Assembly (NCBI GenBank): GCA_944322145.1
Contig: CALUNW010000014.1
Span: 1 to 47,991 of the forward strand
Direction of reading: 5' to 3'
From: an uncultured Atopobiaceae bacterium
GTDB taxonomy: Bacteria > Actinomycetota > Coriobacteriia > Coriobacteriales > Atopobiaceae
DNA: 47,991 bases
Part shown: positions 34,915 through 42,866 of the stretch, piece after piece
Layout: every line of letters starts with the position of its first letter
How positions within the stretch are numbered: the stretch's first letter is position 1
Program-made: the position numbers and the translations under genes
Notes under the pieces: model-generated
Databases searched by the model: none
Told to the model about the DNA's origin: nothing
What the model saw: only the letters and a program-made list of their open reading frames with translations

Positions 34915-35953
34915 GATGGAGGTAGATAAGACTCTGCTGTTGCTGACGTATTGACCATGGGGGCATCGGGCAATGAGATGGCAGCTGCAGAGGGGGTGGA
35001 CGATTTCTCATGCGGCTGCTACTCCGAGGCGCGTGGTTTTGGCCTACGATGCTCTACTATTCAGGGCGGGCGGGTAACGCTCGCGAATTAATGAATAGCC
35101 GCCCTGACGGAGACAGCTATTTCGGTCTCGACTGTATCCTCGAGCTGATTAAGCGTGCGATGGCGCTACCGCTCATAGACCGATACTGGGCGAGACCCGC
35201 CGGGTCCGACGTTCTTGGGACGACGTCAACGTCTTTGACAACGACTTCTCCTCCGAGTTCGGTGAGCTCTCGATCGACCCGATCGTAGGACCGAGGTCTG
35301 GCTCCCACTCAGGTGATGACCTCATGGACCCCAATTCGACGATCATGTGCAACGTCCCCAAATAGTGAGTGCGAGTCGCTGATGGTTCCACAGGCCTTCT
35401 CAAGGCAGGCGTACAGCTCTTCGGCCAGGACGGCCGAAACGAACCGACCGAGGCCAAGAAGTCAGCCTTCATGGAGGGGCTCGGCCGTCTCGGCGCACGC
35501 GTTTCCACCTGAACGCCCGTGCGGAACACTTTGAGTGCGGATGGTTGTTTGCGTCAGATGAGCAGCGGTTGATGGGCTATTCACATCGTTTGCGCTTCGC
35601 CTCGGGTGCAAGAAATGCAAACGATTCACTCATTGTCTGGATACTTTTAAAGATATCTCGAGTATCAAAGCCTCGACGACCAGAAGAATCGCTGGTGAAA
35701 GAATGGTACCTATCAAGTAGTACTTAGGGGGCATTGAAATAACTTACCCAGAAGATGAGGCTGTGCTCGTAGCCGTGCGTCAAATATGAGGATTCGGGCA
35801 CACTAAAATCAAGGGACTCACTGTACTAGTGATTCCGTGTCCAAAGTCACTCCAACATACGCCACGGGCCTCAGCCTGTGTGAAACAGTTCCGCAACACA
35901 TTATCCGCCTCCCATGCTCCCACGGGGCTCGAAAGCTTTTATCCAGCGTTTCC
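34915..35953. other. Non-coding or decayed region with short frame fragments
   Basis: No intact gene is supportable. Short frames with protein-like composition end in stops: WDDVNVFDNDFSSEFGELSI onward to 35364 (plus), then STGLLKAGVQLFGQDGR onward to about 35513 (plus), and RDIFKSIQTMSESFAFLAPE on the minus strand near 35,600-35,660. I cannot assign families. Composition is lower in GC than the flanks, consistent with old inserted DNA. Confidence 0.45.
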
Positions 35954-36181
35954 CTAGGAGAGCTTGTACAACAGAGGGGAGCCGTGCGAAAGTACGCTCA
36001 TCCCCGAGTTCAATAGCAAGGTGTCACTCGCGAGGTCCTTCACAATGATATCCGGACAGTCACCGTGGCGGTTGTCGATGTCGCAGCCGCCGGAGGACAC
36101 GGTAAAGCGCTCCTCGGCACGAATGATGAGCATGTTCAGGGAGGGGGCGATGTAACGCTTCTTCTGTGCTGCTGACAGCAT
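35954..36181 (-). CDS. Orphan RiPP precursor-like peptide C
   Basis: This 75-residue peptide has the leader KRYIAPSLNMLIIRAEERFT and a core beginning SSGGCDID. It is close to precursor B at 43742: both share SSGGCDID, PDIIVK, DTLL, SGMS and a C-terminal LYxLS. Relative to B it has an extra cysteine in GDCPDI. A GGAGG lies 9 nt before ATG 36181. TTGCGG (36244-36249, minus) and GATATA (36221-36226) at 17-bp spacing make a reasonable promoter. No radical SAM gene is adjacent, so maturation would depend on enzymes of the main cluster. The reading frame is intact although surrounding DNA is decayed. Confidence 0.75.
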   Translation of the reverse strand: MLSAAQKKRYIAPSLNMLIIRAEERFTVSSGGCDIDNRHGDCPDIIVKDLASDTLLLNSGMSVLSHGSPLLYKLS

Positions 36182-36656
36182 GCAAATCGCCTCCCTGTGG
36201 TAAATTCAAACCTAATCATGTATATCTTACCTCAGATTCTCTTCCGCAAGCGACGAGTTGTCGCTGGTGAACAAATGATACGCTGACAAATAACGGATGA
36301 GCACGCGAGTGGTGGTTCGACACATTTCACCCAGGTGTTTCTCTGTCACGCATCCCTGCGAAGGCCCGTCCTAAGCGCGCTGAGGCGGTCTGCGCTGGCA
36401 CGGGCCTCGTACCAGCGCAAGGACGTCACGCCCTCCCGACCGCCTGTCTCCGTCGACCGTCGACCAGGACAGGAAGTGCTGTGCGACGAGAGCTTGTATC
36501 TCCGGCAGTGCTTGGCACTTCCGCTCGTGCGAGACTGGCAGGAGATCCGTCCATGCGGTGGAATAACCCGTCTCGAAGGGACAGCAGCCAGAGCCGGGCA
36601 TGAGGCCAGAAGTGACGGTCAGGGACCCGAGAGGCAAGGGCCAATTTGAAGATTAG
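36182..36656. other. Decayed region upstream of the orphan precursor
   Basis: Apart from the promoter of the orphan precursor (36221-36249, minus strand), I see no gene or clear repeat here. Frames on both strands are short and lack recognisable motifs. Confidence 0.4.
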
Positions 36657-36911
36657 ATCGGGGAAAGCTTCGATGCACTGTTGGTCGAGAAGGACAAAGG
36701 GGAGATACGCGCCGCCTTTGAGATGTTGTTCGCTCATCCCGAGGCACGCAGAAGGCTGGGCGAGTCCGGGTGTAGGAAGTGCGTGGATAACTACTCGTTA
36801 ACCGTCCTTGGGAGAAACGTGGGCAAGACTATTCTCAAGCTTCGTAAGGGCCGAGGGGCTCCACCGCTCCGGCGACGCTTCCGTATCTGCCGCAGGCATA
36901 CTTTTGCGTAA
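36657..36911 (+). pseudogene. C-terminal fragment of a family 4 glycosyltransferase
   Basis: The frame reads FDALLVEKDKGEIRAAFEML, then HPEARRRLGESGCRKCVDNY and LTVLGRNVGKTILKL. This is the standard end of GT4 enzymes (LLVEKxDxxEIAxAL, LxxxxRRxLGExGRxxVxxxYS). A stop codon lies just upstream (36654) and the remaining about 300 N-terminal residues are missing. It is a remnant of an earlier polysaccharide locus. Confidence 0.72.
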
Positions 36912-36926
36912 TAAAGGGAGGCGCAA

Positions 36927-37043
36927 ATGAGGCCCAAGCTGCTCAACAAGGATGTCACCCTCCTTGAGTACATGCATACGCCACGGCATGGAGCTCCACG
37001 TCCGCAACTTCCACAGCATGAGGAAAAACGCTCGCGTTTGTGA
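36927..37043 (+). other. Short frame with strong ribosome-binding site, possibly frameshifted remnant
   Basis: AAAGGGAGG precedes ATG 36927, which opens about 38 codons beginning MRPKLLNKDVTLLEYMH. An overlapping frame continues with HGMELHVRNFHSMRKNARV and further residues, so this may be a small gene broken by a frameshift. No family is recognised. Confidence 0.25.
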
Positions 37044-37071
37044 CGCATGGAGGGCTTTTCGTTTGTCGCTC
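37034..37071 (+). promoter_or_regulatory. Repeated GTTTGT motif upstream of the RiPP operon
   Basis: GCGTTTGTGACGC (37034-37046) and TCGTTTGTCGCTC (37059-37071) are spaced 25 bp, about 90 bp upstream of the PqqD-like gene. LytTR regulators bind paired direct repeats, so this is a candidate site. The spacing is longer than the usual two helical turns. Confidence 0.3.
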
Positions 37072-37144
37072 AGACCGTCCGCGCTCTTTCTGAGTTTCCT
37101 CTCGTAAACTAACCTTATCTGACCAGATTTCGAGAGGAGGGCGC

Positions 37145-37411
37145 ATGCGAGTCAAGGACGGCTTTGTCTGCCGCTCGGTGGGGGAGACCCACATGGCCGT
37201 TCCGGTCGGAACGAGGACGCAGGACGTCCCCGGCGTCATCGCGCTCTCCGAGAGCGGTGCGCTTCTGTGGGAGCGCCTTCAGAACGACGCGTCGATAGAC
37301 GACCTGGTTGAGGTCCTTCTCGCTGAGTACGAGGTGGAGCGCGACCAGGCCGAGAAGGACGTGCGCTCTTTCGTGGCGTATCTCTCCGACAACGGGCTGA
37401 TCGAGGGCTGA
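37145..37411 (+). CDS. PqqD-like RiPP recognition element protein
   Basis: This 88-residue stand-alone PqqD-family protein has VPGVIALSESGALLWERLQ, SIDDLVEVLLAEYEV and VRSFVAYLSDNGLIEG, the winged-helix pattern of RiPP recognition elements. Such proteins bind the leader of a precursor and present it to maturation enzymes. The three radical SAM proteins of the locus have only about 36-43 residues before their cluster motif, too few for a fused recognition domain, so this single copy may serve all three. ATG 37145 follows GAGGAGGG. The radical SAM gene starts 2 nt after its stop. Confidence 0.88.
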   Translation: MRVKDGFVCRSVGETHMAVPVGTRTQDVPGVIALSESGALLWERLQNDASIDDLVEVLLAEYEVERDQAEKDVRSFVAYLSDNGLIEG

Positions 37412-37413
37412 CC

Positions 37414-38544
37414 GTGACGGCACTGGCGGACATGAGCTGGCACGACTTTCAGCGCGCCGTGAGGGCCCAGGCTCGGGAGCTTGGCATCCCTGCCTTCGGC
37501 ACCTTTGAGCTCACGCCGCTCTGCAACTTCAACTGCAAGATGTGCTACGTGCACCTCACGCCCGAGCGCATGCACGAGCTGGGCCGTCTGCGCACCGCCG
37601 AGGAATGGCTCGACATGGCCCGCCAGGCGCGCGACGCCGGCATGGTTGGCGTCACGCTCACGGGTGGCGAGGTCCTCACAAGGCCCGACTTCGAGGAGAT
37701 CTATACGGGCATCGTGGAGATGGGTCTCTTCGTCTCCGTGCTGAGCAACGGCTCGCTCATCGACGAACGCATCGTCGACCTCTTCCGTCGCATGCCACCC
37801 TCGTTCATGCGCTTTACGCTCTACGGAGCGAGCAACGAGACCTACGAGCGGCTCTGCGGCACGTCCGACGGATTTGACCGGGTTATGCGAGGGCTTCGCC
37901 TTCTTAAGGAGGCCGGGGTCTCATATAACCTCTCCATGACAGAGACCAACCTCAATGTCGGCGACTTTGACGAGGTAGAGCGCATTGCCCGAGAGCTCGG
38001 AACCTCGCTCATCGCAACTGGCACGCTCGTTGGTGCCGTTCGAGGCGCCACGAACGATGTGCGTGACCTCAGGGTGGATCAGGTGCGGCTCCCGGGCGAT
38101 CGTCGCTCGTCCGGAACCCCGGCGCAGACTTCCGCAACGCCGTCGAGAAAAGCTGAGGACGGTCCGTTTGCGACGTGCGGCTCGTATCGCAGCTCGTTCT
38201 GGCTTGACTGGAACGGCGACATGGACCTTTGCAGTTTCATGTCATCTTGCAAGGTGAGGCCATTTGAGGACGGCTTTGCGGTAGCATGGAAAAATCTATT
38301 GGAAAAGCTCGAGTTACTGAGGCTTCCTGCATCATGCTCGAGCTGCGGACTCCTGAGATACTGTTCGTTCTGCCCCGGCATCGTCGAGGCGGAAACCGGT
38401 TCCCCGGAGCGTAAGGCAGACGTTTTGTGTGAAAGCGCTCGCATCCTCGGCAGGTGGTGCGAGAAGAGTGAGAAGGGAGTGGTTGGAGATGACCATCAGG
38501 AAGAGGGAGTATGTTTCGCCCCAGGCGAAGGTCTTTGTGATTAA
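37414..38544 (+). CDS. Radical SAM/SPASM RiPP maturase 1
   Basis: This 376-residue enzyme has CxxxCxxC at Cys37, Cys41 and Cys44 (TPLCNFNCKMCYV), the LTGGEVLTRPDF SAM-binding segment and SNGSLI. Its SPASM domain has the G-x3-C of GDMDLC, then CSSCGLLRYCSFC (Cx2Cx5Cx2C) and a later Cys, enough for two auxiliary clusters. It is homologous to the proteins at 44117 and 46632. These enzymes typically form thioether or carbon-carbon links in peptides. Start GTG 37414 lies 2 nt after the PqqD-like stop. Its last 56 nt overlap the start of precursor A in another frame, so the last ~18 residues may be poorly constrained. Confidence 0.9.
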   Translation: MTALADMSWHDFQRAVRAQARELGIPAFGTFELTPLCNFNCKMCYVHLTPERMHELGRLRTAEEWLDMARQARDAGMVGVTLTGGEVLTRPDFEEIYTGIVEMGLFVSVLSNGSLIDERIVDLFRRMPPSFMRFTLYGASNETYERLCGTSDGFDRVMRGLRLLKEAGVSYNLSMTETNLNVGDFDEVERIARELGTSLIATGTLVGAVRGATNDVRDLRVDQVRLPGDRRSSGTPAQTSATPSRKAEDGPFATCGSYRSSFWLDWNGDMDLCSFMSSCKVRPFEDGFAVAWKNLLEKLELLRLPASCSSCGLLRYCSFCPGIVEAETGSPERKADVLCESARILGRWCEKSEKGVVGDDHQEEGVCFAPGEGLCD

Positions 38545-38677
38545 CGCCGAGGAGCAGCTTGCCGTTGATTGCGGCGGCGGTTCGAGCTTCACTCAGATTC
38601 CGCATGGCTGCACCGAGGTTCTGGTCAGCGGCCAGGGTCAGGCTGCCTGCACCCACGGCACGGTCCAGGGCTCCTAG
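38489..38677 (+). CDS. RiPP precursor peptide A
   Basis: This 62-residue peptide has leader TIRKREYVSPQAKVFVINAE with the Y-x2-P motif and AEEQLA, then a Gly/Ser/Cys-rich core. Cysteines at 28, 41 and 54 are spaced exactly 13 residues apart. The C-terminus is GTVQGS with a terminal serine. ATG 38489 lies within the end of radical SAM maturase 1, preceded by AGGGAG about 10 nt upstream. Gene order (recognition protein, radical SAM, precursor) and leader similarity to peptides B, C and D identify it. Family-level name is unknown to me. Confidence 0.83.
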   Translation: MTIRKREYVSPQAKVFVINAEEQLAVDCGGGSSFTQIPHGCTEVLVSGQGQAACTHGTVQGS

Positions 38678-38740
38678 GGCAACACCCACGTCGTTGAATT
38701 AAGTTTCTGCTCGATGCGCTTACGCTTGCACGGGCAGGTT

Positions 38741-38803
38741 TGACGATGTCGTCAGGTCATGGCGTCAGTCTACGGGTGACGTTTTGGCCTGACGACATCG
38801 TCA
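38741..38803. promoter_or_regulatory. Twin palindromic sites before the kinase/export genes
   Basis: TGACGATGTCGTCA (38741-38754) and TGACGACATCGTCA (38790-38803) are palindromic 14-mers of form TGACGA-NN-TCGTCA with centres 49 bp apart. Together they form a 15-bp inverted repeat. Between them, GCGTCA and TGACGT make a weaker third site. No T-run follows. They lie between precursor A and the kinase gene, so they may act as an operator or as an RNA hairpin that sets the precursor-to-downstream ratio. Confidence 0.6.
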
Positions 38804-38822
38804 GCATGCGCTGGAGGTCTTG

Positions 38823-39656
38823 ATGCTCGTACGAATCTGCGACACGCTCATCGATTGGCGCTCGGACAACTGTCCCGCTGACATGAGACCCTTCATCGTG
38901 GGCGATTCCTTCGCTGACGAGCCTGACCTCGAGGTCGAGCTCGAGGACGTTGACGTCCTGCCCGAGCTCCCGGAGCCCGAGTACGAGATTTCAATCACCG
39001 AGATCGCTCACGACGGCGACGCTCTTCTCGGCTGGAACAAGTACGAGGGCTTTGAGTCCTCCACGGCGCTCCTGCGCCTTGAGGGCGCCAGGGCCACGAT
39101 CGTCAGGGGCCCGGACACCTGGGAGTGCTCGGTCCTCAACATGCTCATGCTGGCGCTGCTGCCCGTCGTGTCACTTTGCGACTCCCTGCTCATGCACGCC
39201 TCGCTCATTGACTACGAGGGCAGCGCCGTCGCCTTCACCGCCTCCTCCGGGACGGGCAAGTCCACGCAGGCGGACCTCTGGGTCAAGCACCTCGGCGCCA
39301 CCATCATGAACGGCGACCGCGCCTTCATGCGCCGCGACGCTGACGGCACCTGGACCGCCTTCGGCTCGCCGTGGGCGGGCTCCTCGCCCTACGTCCGCGA
39401 CATGCGCGCGCCGCTCGCCGCCGTGATCGTGCTCGAGCAGGCCCCCGAGAACAGCATCCGCCGACTCACGGGCGCGGAGCTCATGGCCCGCCTCTACAAC
39501 AACCTGCGCTATCCGCTCTGGGACGAGGCCGCAACCGCCGCCTCTCTTGCCTCCTTCGACGCGCTCGTGCGCGACGTTCCGGTCTTCCTGCTTTCGTGCC
39601 GTCCAGATGAGGGGGCCGTCCTCGTCACGCGTGACGCCGTCTTCGGGGCGGCGTAG
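38823..39656 (+). CDS. HPr-kinase-like protein of the RiPP locus
   Basis: This 277-residue protein has a poorly conserved acidic N-terminal region, then LLMHASLIDYEG near residue 123, the P-loop SSGTGKSTQ near 140 and GATIMNGDRAFM, which together match HPr kinase/phosphorylase C-terminal domains. In lasso-peptide clusters such as paeninodin, homologues phosphorylate the precursor's C-terminal serine; three precursors here end in Ser. True HPr kinases act on HPr Ser46, but the shorter form and location argue for RiPP tailoring. ATG 38823 follows GGAGG; a TTG at 38820 is possible. The peptidase gene follows after 2 nt. Confidence 0.8.
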   Translation: MLVRICDTLIDWRSDNCPADMRPFIVGDSFADEPDLEVELEDVDVLPELPEPEYEISITEIAHDGDALLGWNKYEGFESSTALLRLEGARATIVRGPDTWECSVLNMLMLALLPVVSLCDSLLMHASLIDYEGSAVAFTASSGTGKSTQADLWVKHLGATIMNGDRAFMRRDADGTWTAFGSPWAGSSPYVRDMRAPLAAVIVLEQAPENSIRRLTGAELMARLYNNLRYPLWDEAATAASLASFDALVRDVPVFLLSCRPDEGAVLVTRDAVFGAA

Positions 39657-39658
39657 CC

Positions 39659-40180
39659 ATGGGGGACCCGCGCGAGGACCTCTCTGTGGATCACGCGTTC
39701 TCCGCCGAGGAGATCGCCCGGCTCGTCGCCTCCCTCGGTACTGACGGGACGCTCTGCCCGCTCGTCGTGAAGGGCACGAGCATGTCTCCCACGCTGCGCG
39801 AGGGGCGTGACACCGTCTACCTGCGCTCCGTGGGGCCCGATGACGAGTTGCGCCGCGGCGACGTCATCTTCTTCTGGCGCGGACCGCAGGTGGTCCTGCA
39901 CCGCCTCATCAAGGTGCTTCCCGACGGCCGCCTGCGCGTGAACGGGGACAACCAGCTCTGGTGCGAGGAGGTCGCGCGTGAGGACGTCTTTGCCGTGGCC
40001 GAGCAGGTTGGCCGCGGGCACCGCGTCATGCCGCTGCGCTCCGGCGCGCTGGGGGCCTGGGGCGCCGTCTGGATGCGCCTGCTCCCGGTGCGCGAGGCCA
40101 TCTGGCACCTGCCGCGCCCCGTCAAGGACGCTGCCGTCCGCCTGGGGTCTGCCCTGAGGGGAGGGGGGCGCCGTGGGTGA
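39659..40180 (+). CDS. S24/S26-type peptidase of the RiPP locus
   Basis: This 173-residue protein has the serine motif KGTSMSPTLREG (Ser41), then RRGDVIFFWRG, VLHRLIKV (His81, Lys85) and VNGDNQLW, the core of signal-peptidase/LexA-fold proteases. His in the V-x-H-R position resembles the Ser-His Sec11-like branch, though Lys85 is near the place of the Ser-Lys type. No membrane anchor is seen at the N-terminus. The exporter lacks a C39 peptidase domain, so this protein is the best candidate for leader removal. Its end overlaps the exporter start by 8 nt. Confidence 0.8.
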   Translation: MGDPREDLSVDHAFSAEEIARLVASLGTDGTLCPLVVKGTSMSPTLREGRDTVYLRSVGPDDELRRGDVIFFWRGPQVVLHRLIKVLPDGRLRVNGDNQLWCEEVAREDVFAVAEQVGRGHRVMPLRSGALGAWGAVWMRLLPVREAIWHLPRPVKDAAVRLGSALRGGGRRG

Positions 40181-41885
40181 GGCCCGTGCGTGGATCAAGC
40201 GCAAGCTAGCCGACATGCCGGACGACTGGGTCGGCACGGTCCGCTGGCTCCTCTCCTCGGTGAGGGGCTACCGCGGGCAGCTGACCCTCCTCTCCGCACT
40301 GCGCACCGCCGCCGTTCTCCTGGGCGTCGCGTCCGCCGCGGTCAACCGCACCGTCATCGACGCAGCGACGGCGCACTCGGGCGGCGTGTGGCTCGCCATC
40401 GCGCTCTTCGTCGCCGTCCAGGCGGGCTCGAGCGGGGTCTCCATGGGCCTCTCCTGGCTCTCCACCGTGCTCGGCGAGCGTCTCTCCAACGGCGTCCGCG
40501 AGCGCCTCTATCGCCACGTGCTTGGCGCGCGCTGGGACAGCCTCTCCGCCTATCACAGCGAGCAGCTGCTCGCCCGCCTCACAAGCGACGTCACGTCCAT
40601 CTCCTCCGGCCTCACGGGCACCGCGGTGAGCCTGCTCGCCATGGCGGTGCAGGCGGTGGCCGCCTTTGCCCTCCTTCTGCACTACGACGCCATGCTCGCG
40701 GTCTTCGTGGTTGTGCTCACGCCCGTCGCCGTGCTCACGAGCGCCCTGGTGAGCGTGCGCCTGCGCATCCTCCAGCAGCGCGTGCAGCAGGCAGAGGCGG
40801 ACTACCGCCAGCGAGCCCAGGAGGCCATCGCCCACGTGGAGGTCGTGAAGGCCCTCTGCGCGGAGCCTGCCGAGGCTGCCGCGCTCTCCGCGCTCCAGGG
40901 CGAGCACGAGCGCCTCCTTCGCCGTCGCGCCCGCCTCACCGTGGTGGCAAACGGCGTCATGAGCCTCGCCTTCGTGGGGTCATACCTCTTCGCCTTCGTC
41001 CACGGCATCCTCGGCATCATGGGCGGGTCCGTGACCTACGGCACCTTCGCCGCGTTCCTCTCGCTCGTGGGGCAGGTCCAGTCCTCGCTTGCGGGCCTCT
41101 CCGGCATCCTGCCGCGCGCTGCCTCGGTCATCGCCTCCGCGGCGCGCGTCCGGGAGCTCTCCGAGCTTCCCCTCGAGGGGCGTCCCGCCGCGGGCGAGAA
41201 GGACCTCGGCAGCACCGCCCTCGGCGTGCGCGCCCGCGACCTCGTCTTCTCCTATCCCGCGCGCCCCGGCGCCGAAGCCCCGCGCGTGATCGACGGCCTC
41301 TCCCTCGACATCGCGCCCGGCGAGATCGTGGCCGTGATGGGCCCCTCGGGCACGGGCAAGACCACGCTCGTCCGCCTGCTGCTGGGCCTTCTGGAGCCCA
41401 CGTCCGGGGAGCTCGCCCTCGTGCGGGAGGGCGCGTCCTTCTCGCCCCGGTCCTGCCGCGACGAGGTGGGCTACGTGCCCCAGGGAAACACGCTCTTCAG
41501 CGGTTCCATCCGCGAGAACCTCCTCATGGGCCGCGCGGACGCAACCGAGGAAGACATGCGCCGCGCCCTCTCCATGGTGCGCGCGCTCGACTTTGTGGAG
41601 CTCCTGCCCGGCGGGCTCGACGCCCGGGTGGGGGAGCGCGCCCTCGGCATCTCCGAGGGCCAGGCGCAGCGCATCGCCATCGCCCGCGCGCTGGCGCGCC
41701 CCGCCGGCCTGCTCATCTTGGACGAGGCAACCTCGGCCCTCGACGAGCAGACCGAGCTCGCCGTCATGAGGTCCCTGCGCTCGCTCGAGACGCGCCCCAC
41801 CTGCGTGGTCATCACGCATCGCCCCGAGGTCGTGCCGCTCTGCGACCGCCTGCTTCGCCTCGATGAGAGCTCCTCGGGTTCGTGA
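40173..41885 (+). CDS. ABC exporter (fused membrane and ATPase domains)
   Basis: This 570-residue type I exporter half-transporter has about six membrane segments in residues 30-310 and an ATPase domain: Walker A GPSGTGKT near 389-396, signature GISEGQAQR near 490, Walker B LLILDEATSALD near 513 and switch His in VITHRPE. The signature departs from canonical LSGGQ (ISEGQ). No N-terminal peptidase domain is present. It should act as a homodimer exporting mature peptide. GTG start overlaps the peptidase gene. Confidence 0.9.
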   Translation: MGEARAWIKRKLADMPDDWVGTVRWLLSSVRGYRGQLTLLSALRTAAVLLGVASAAVNRTVIDAATAHSGGVWLAIALFVAVQAGSSGVSMGLSWLSTVLGERLSNGVRERLYRHVLGARWDSLSAYHSEQLLARLTSDVTSISSGLTGTAVSLLAMAVQAVAAFALLLHYDAMLAVFVVVLTPVAVLTSALVSVRLRILQQRVQQAEADYRQRAQEAIAHVEVVKALCAEPAEAAALSALQGEHERLLRRRARLTVVANGVMSLAFVGSYLFAFVHGILGIMGGSVTYGTFAAFLSLVGQVQSSLAGLSGILPRAASVIASAARVRELSELPLEGRPAAGEKDLGSTALGVRARDLVFSYPARPGAEAPRVIDGLSLDIAPGEIVAVMGPSGTGKTTLVRLLLGLLEPTSGELALVREGASFSPRSCRDEVGYVPQGNTLFSGSIRENLLMGRADATEEDMRRALSMVRALDFVELLPGGLDARVGERALGISEGQAQRIAIARALARPAGLLILDEATSALDEQTELAVMRSLRSLETRPTCVVITHRPEVVPLCDRLLRLDESSSGS

Positions 41886-41910
41886 CTGTCGCCCAAAATC
41901 GGTGTATCTT
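41882..41910 (+). promoter_or_regulatory. Candidate promoter of the first SnoaL-LytTR gene
   Basis: GTGACT (41882-41887) and TATCTT (41905-41910) are spaced 17 bp, 30 nt before the ATG. Each matches four of six consensus bases. Confidence 0.4.
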
Positions 41911-41939
41911 GTCACTAGGACCAAGGTTGGGGGAGATCT

Positions 41940-42830
41940 ATGGAGGACCTGGACAAGGGCAGGCGCGCCGAGGGCTTTGTGCATGAGTTCGTCCGCCGCT
42001 TCTGGAGCGGGGACGAGGCCGCTGTTATGCGCTGCCTCGAGGATGACTTCACCTGGATCGCCGCCCAGGACGACCAGTACCTCCTCGACAAGCAGGAGTC
42101 CATCCTCGTCTATCGCCAGATCATGGCCACCGTGCCCGACGTCGTCATCATCGACGAGGACTACGCCACGATCATATGCGAGGACGGGCTCGTCGTGGTC
42201 GCCGGCTCCTTCTATGGCATCAACAACCCCGAGTCCGGCACCGCATTCAGCGCGCGCCAGCGCGTCACGGCGGTCCTGAGAGAGCGCGAGGAGGGCTTTG
42301 GCATCGTCCACCTGCACGTCTCCAATCCCGTGACGCTCTCCAAGAAGGGCGAGTACTTCCCCTCGGGCTTCTCGCGCGAGGCCTACCGCTACGTGCGCAT
42401 GCTCGCGAGCCACTACAGCGACCGCACGAGCGTCGAGGTGCGCGAGATCGGGGGCGCCACGCACGTCCTGAGGACCTTCGATGTGGTCTACCTCGAGGCC
42501 GACCGGCAGTACACCGTGGTCCACTGCCTCAACAAGACGCTGCGCTCGCGCCAGGGCATCGGCATCCTCTCGCAGGGCTTCCCCAAGGACCGCTTCTTCG
42601 AGGTGAGGCGCGGCAGCATCGTCAACATCCTGCACGTCGTCTCCTGGAACGCGAGCGAGGTGACGCTCACGGGCGGCGTGCGCATCCCCATCCCCGCCCG
42701 CCGCTCCACCGAGGTGCGCGAGAAGATCGAGGAGCTTCGCGGCCTCGTCTCCGACGCGGCGCTGGCCGACCCGTCGGCGGGAGAGCAGGGAGGCCCCGCG
42801 TCCTTCTCCCCATGCCCCGTTTTGCGCTAG
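41940..42830 (+). CDS. SnoaL-like/LytTR transcription regulator 1
   Basis: This 296-residue protein has an N-terminal NTF2/SnoaL-like cone domain (residues about 1-135; FVRRFWSGDEAAVMRCLEDD, FTWIAAQDDQYL, VAGSFYGINN) and a C-terminal LytTR DNA-binding domain (about 165-262; TFDVVYLEADRQYTVVHCLN, DRFFEVRRGSIVNILHV, then IPIPARRSTE). LytTR proteins bind paired direct repeats and often control peptide production. The NTF2-like domain may sense a ligand in place of a receiver domain. It is a paralogue of the next gene, and follows the exporter by 54 nt. Confidence 0.85.
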   Translation: MEDLDKGRRAEGFVHEFVRRFWSGDEAAVMRCLEDDFTWIAAQDDQYLLDKQESILVYRQIMATVPDVVIIDEDYATIICEDGLVVVAGSFYGINNPESGTAFSARQRVTAVLREREEGFGIVHLHVSNPVTLSKKGEYFPSGFSREAYRYVRMLASHYSDRTSVEVREIGGATHVLRTFDVVYLEADRQYTVVHCLNKTLRSRQGIGILSQGFPKDRFFEVRRGSIVNILHVVSWNASEVTLTGGVRIPIPARRSTEVREKIEELRGLVSDAALADPSAGEQGGPASFSPCPVLR

Positions 42831-42866
42831 ACTCTTCTACTGTTATCTAGAGAAGGGCGGGGCGCG

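Noticed and set aside
35545..35727. Small plus-strand gene in the decayed region
   Set aside because: No ribosome-binding site or family signature, and the minus-strand frame over the same bases looks more protein-like though also broken.
37145..40180. Lasso-peptide cluster
   Set aside because: Leader motif, PqqD-like protein and HPr-kinase-like gene fit, but there is no asparagine-synthetase-like cyclase or transglutaminase-type protease. Radical SAM enzymes take their place.
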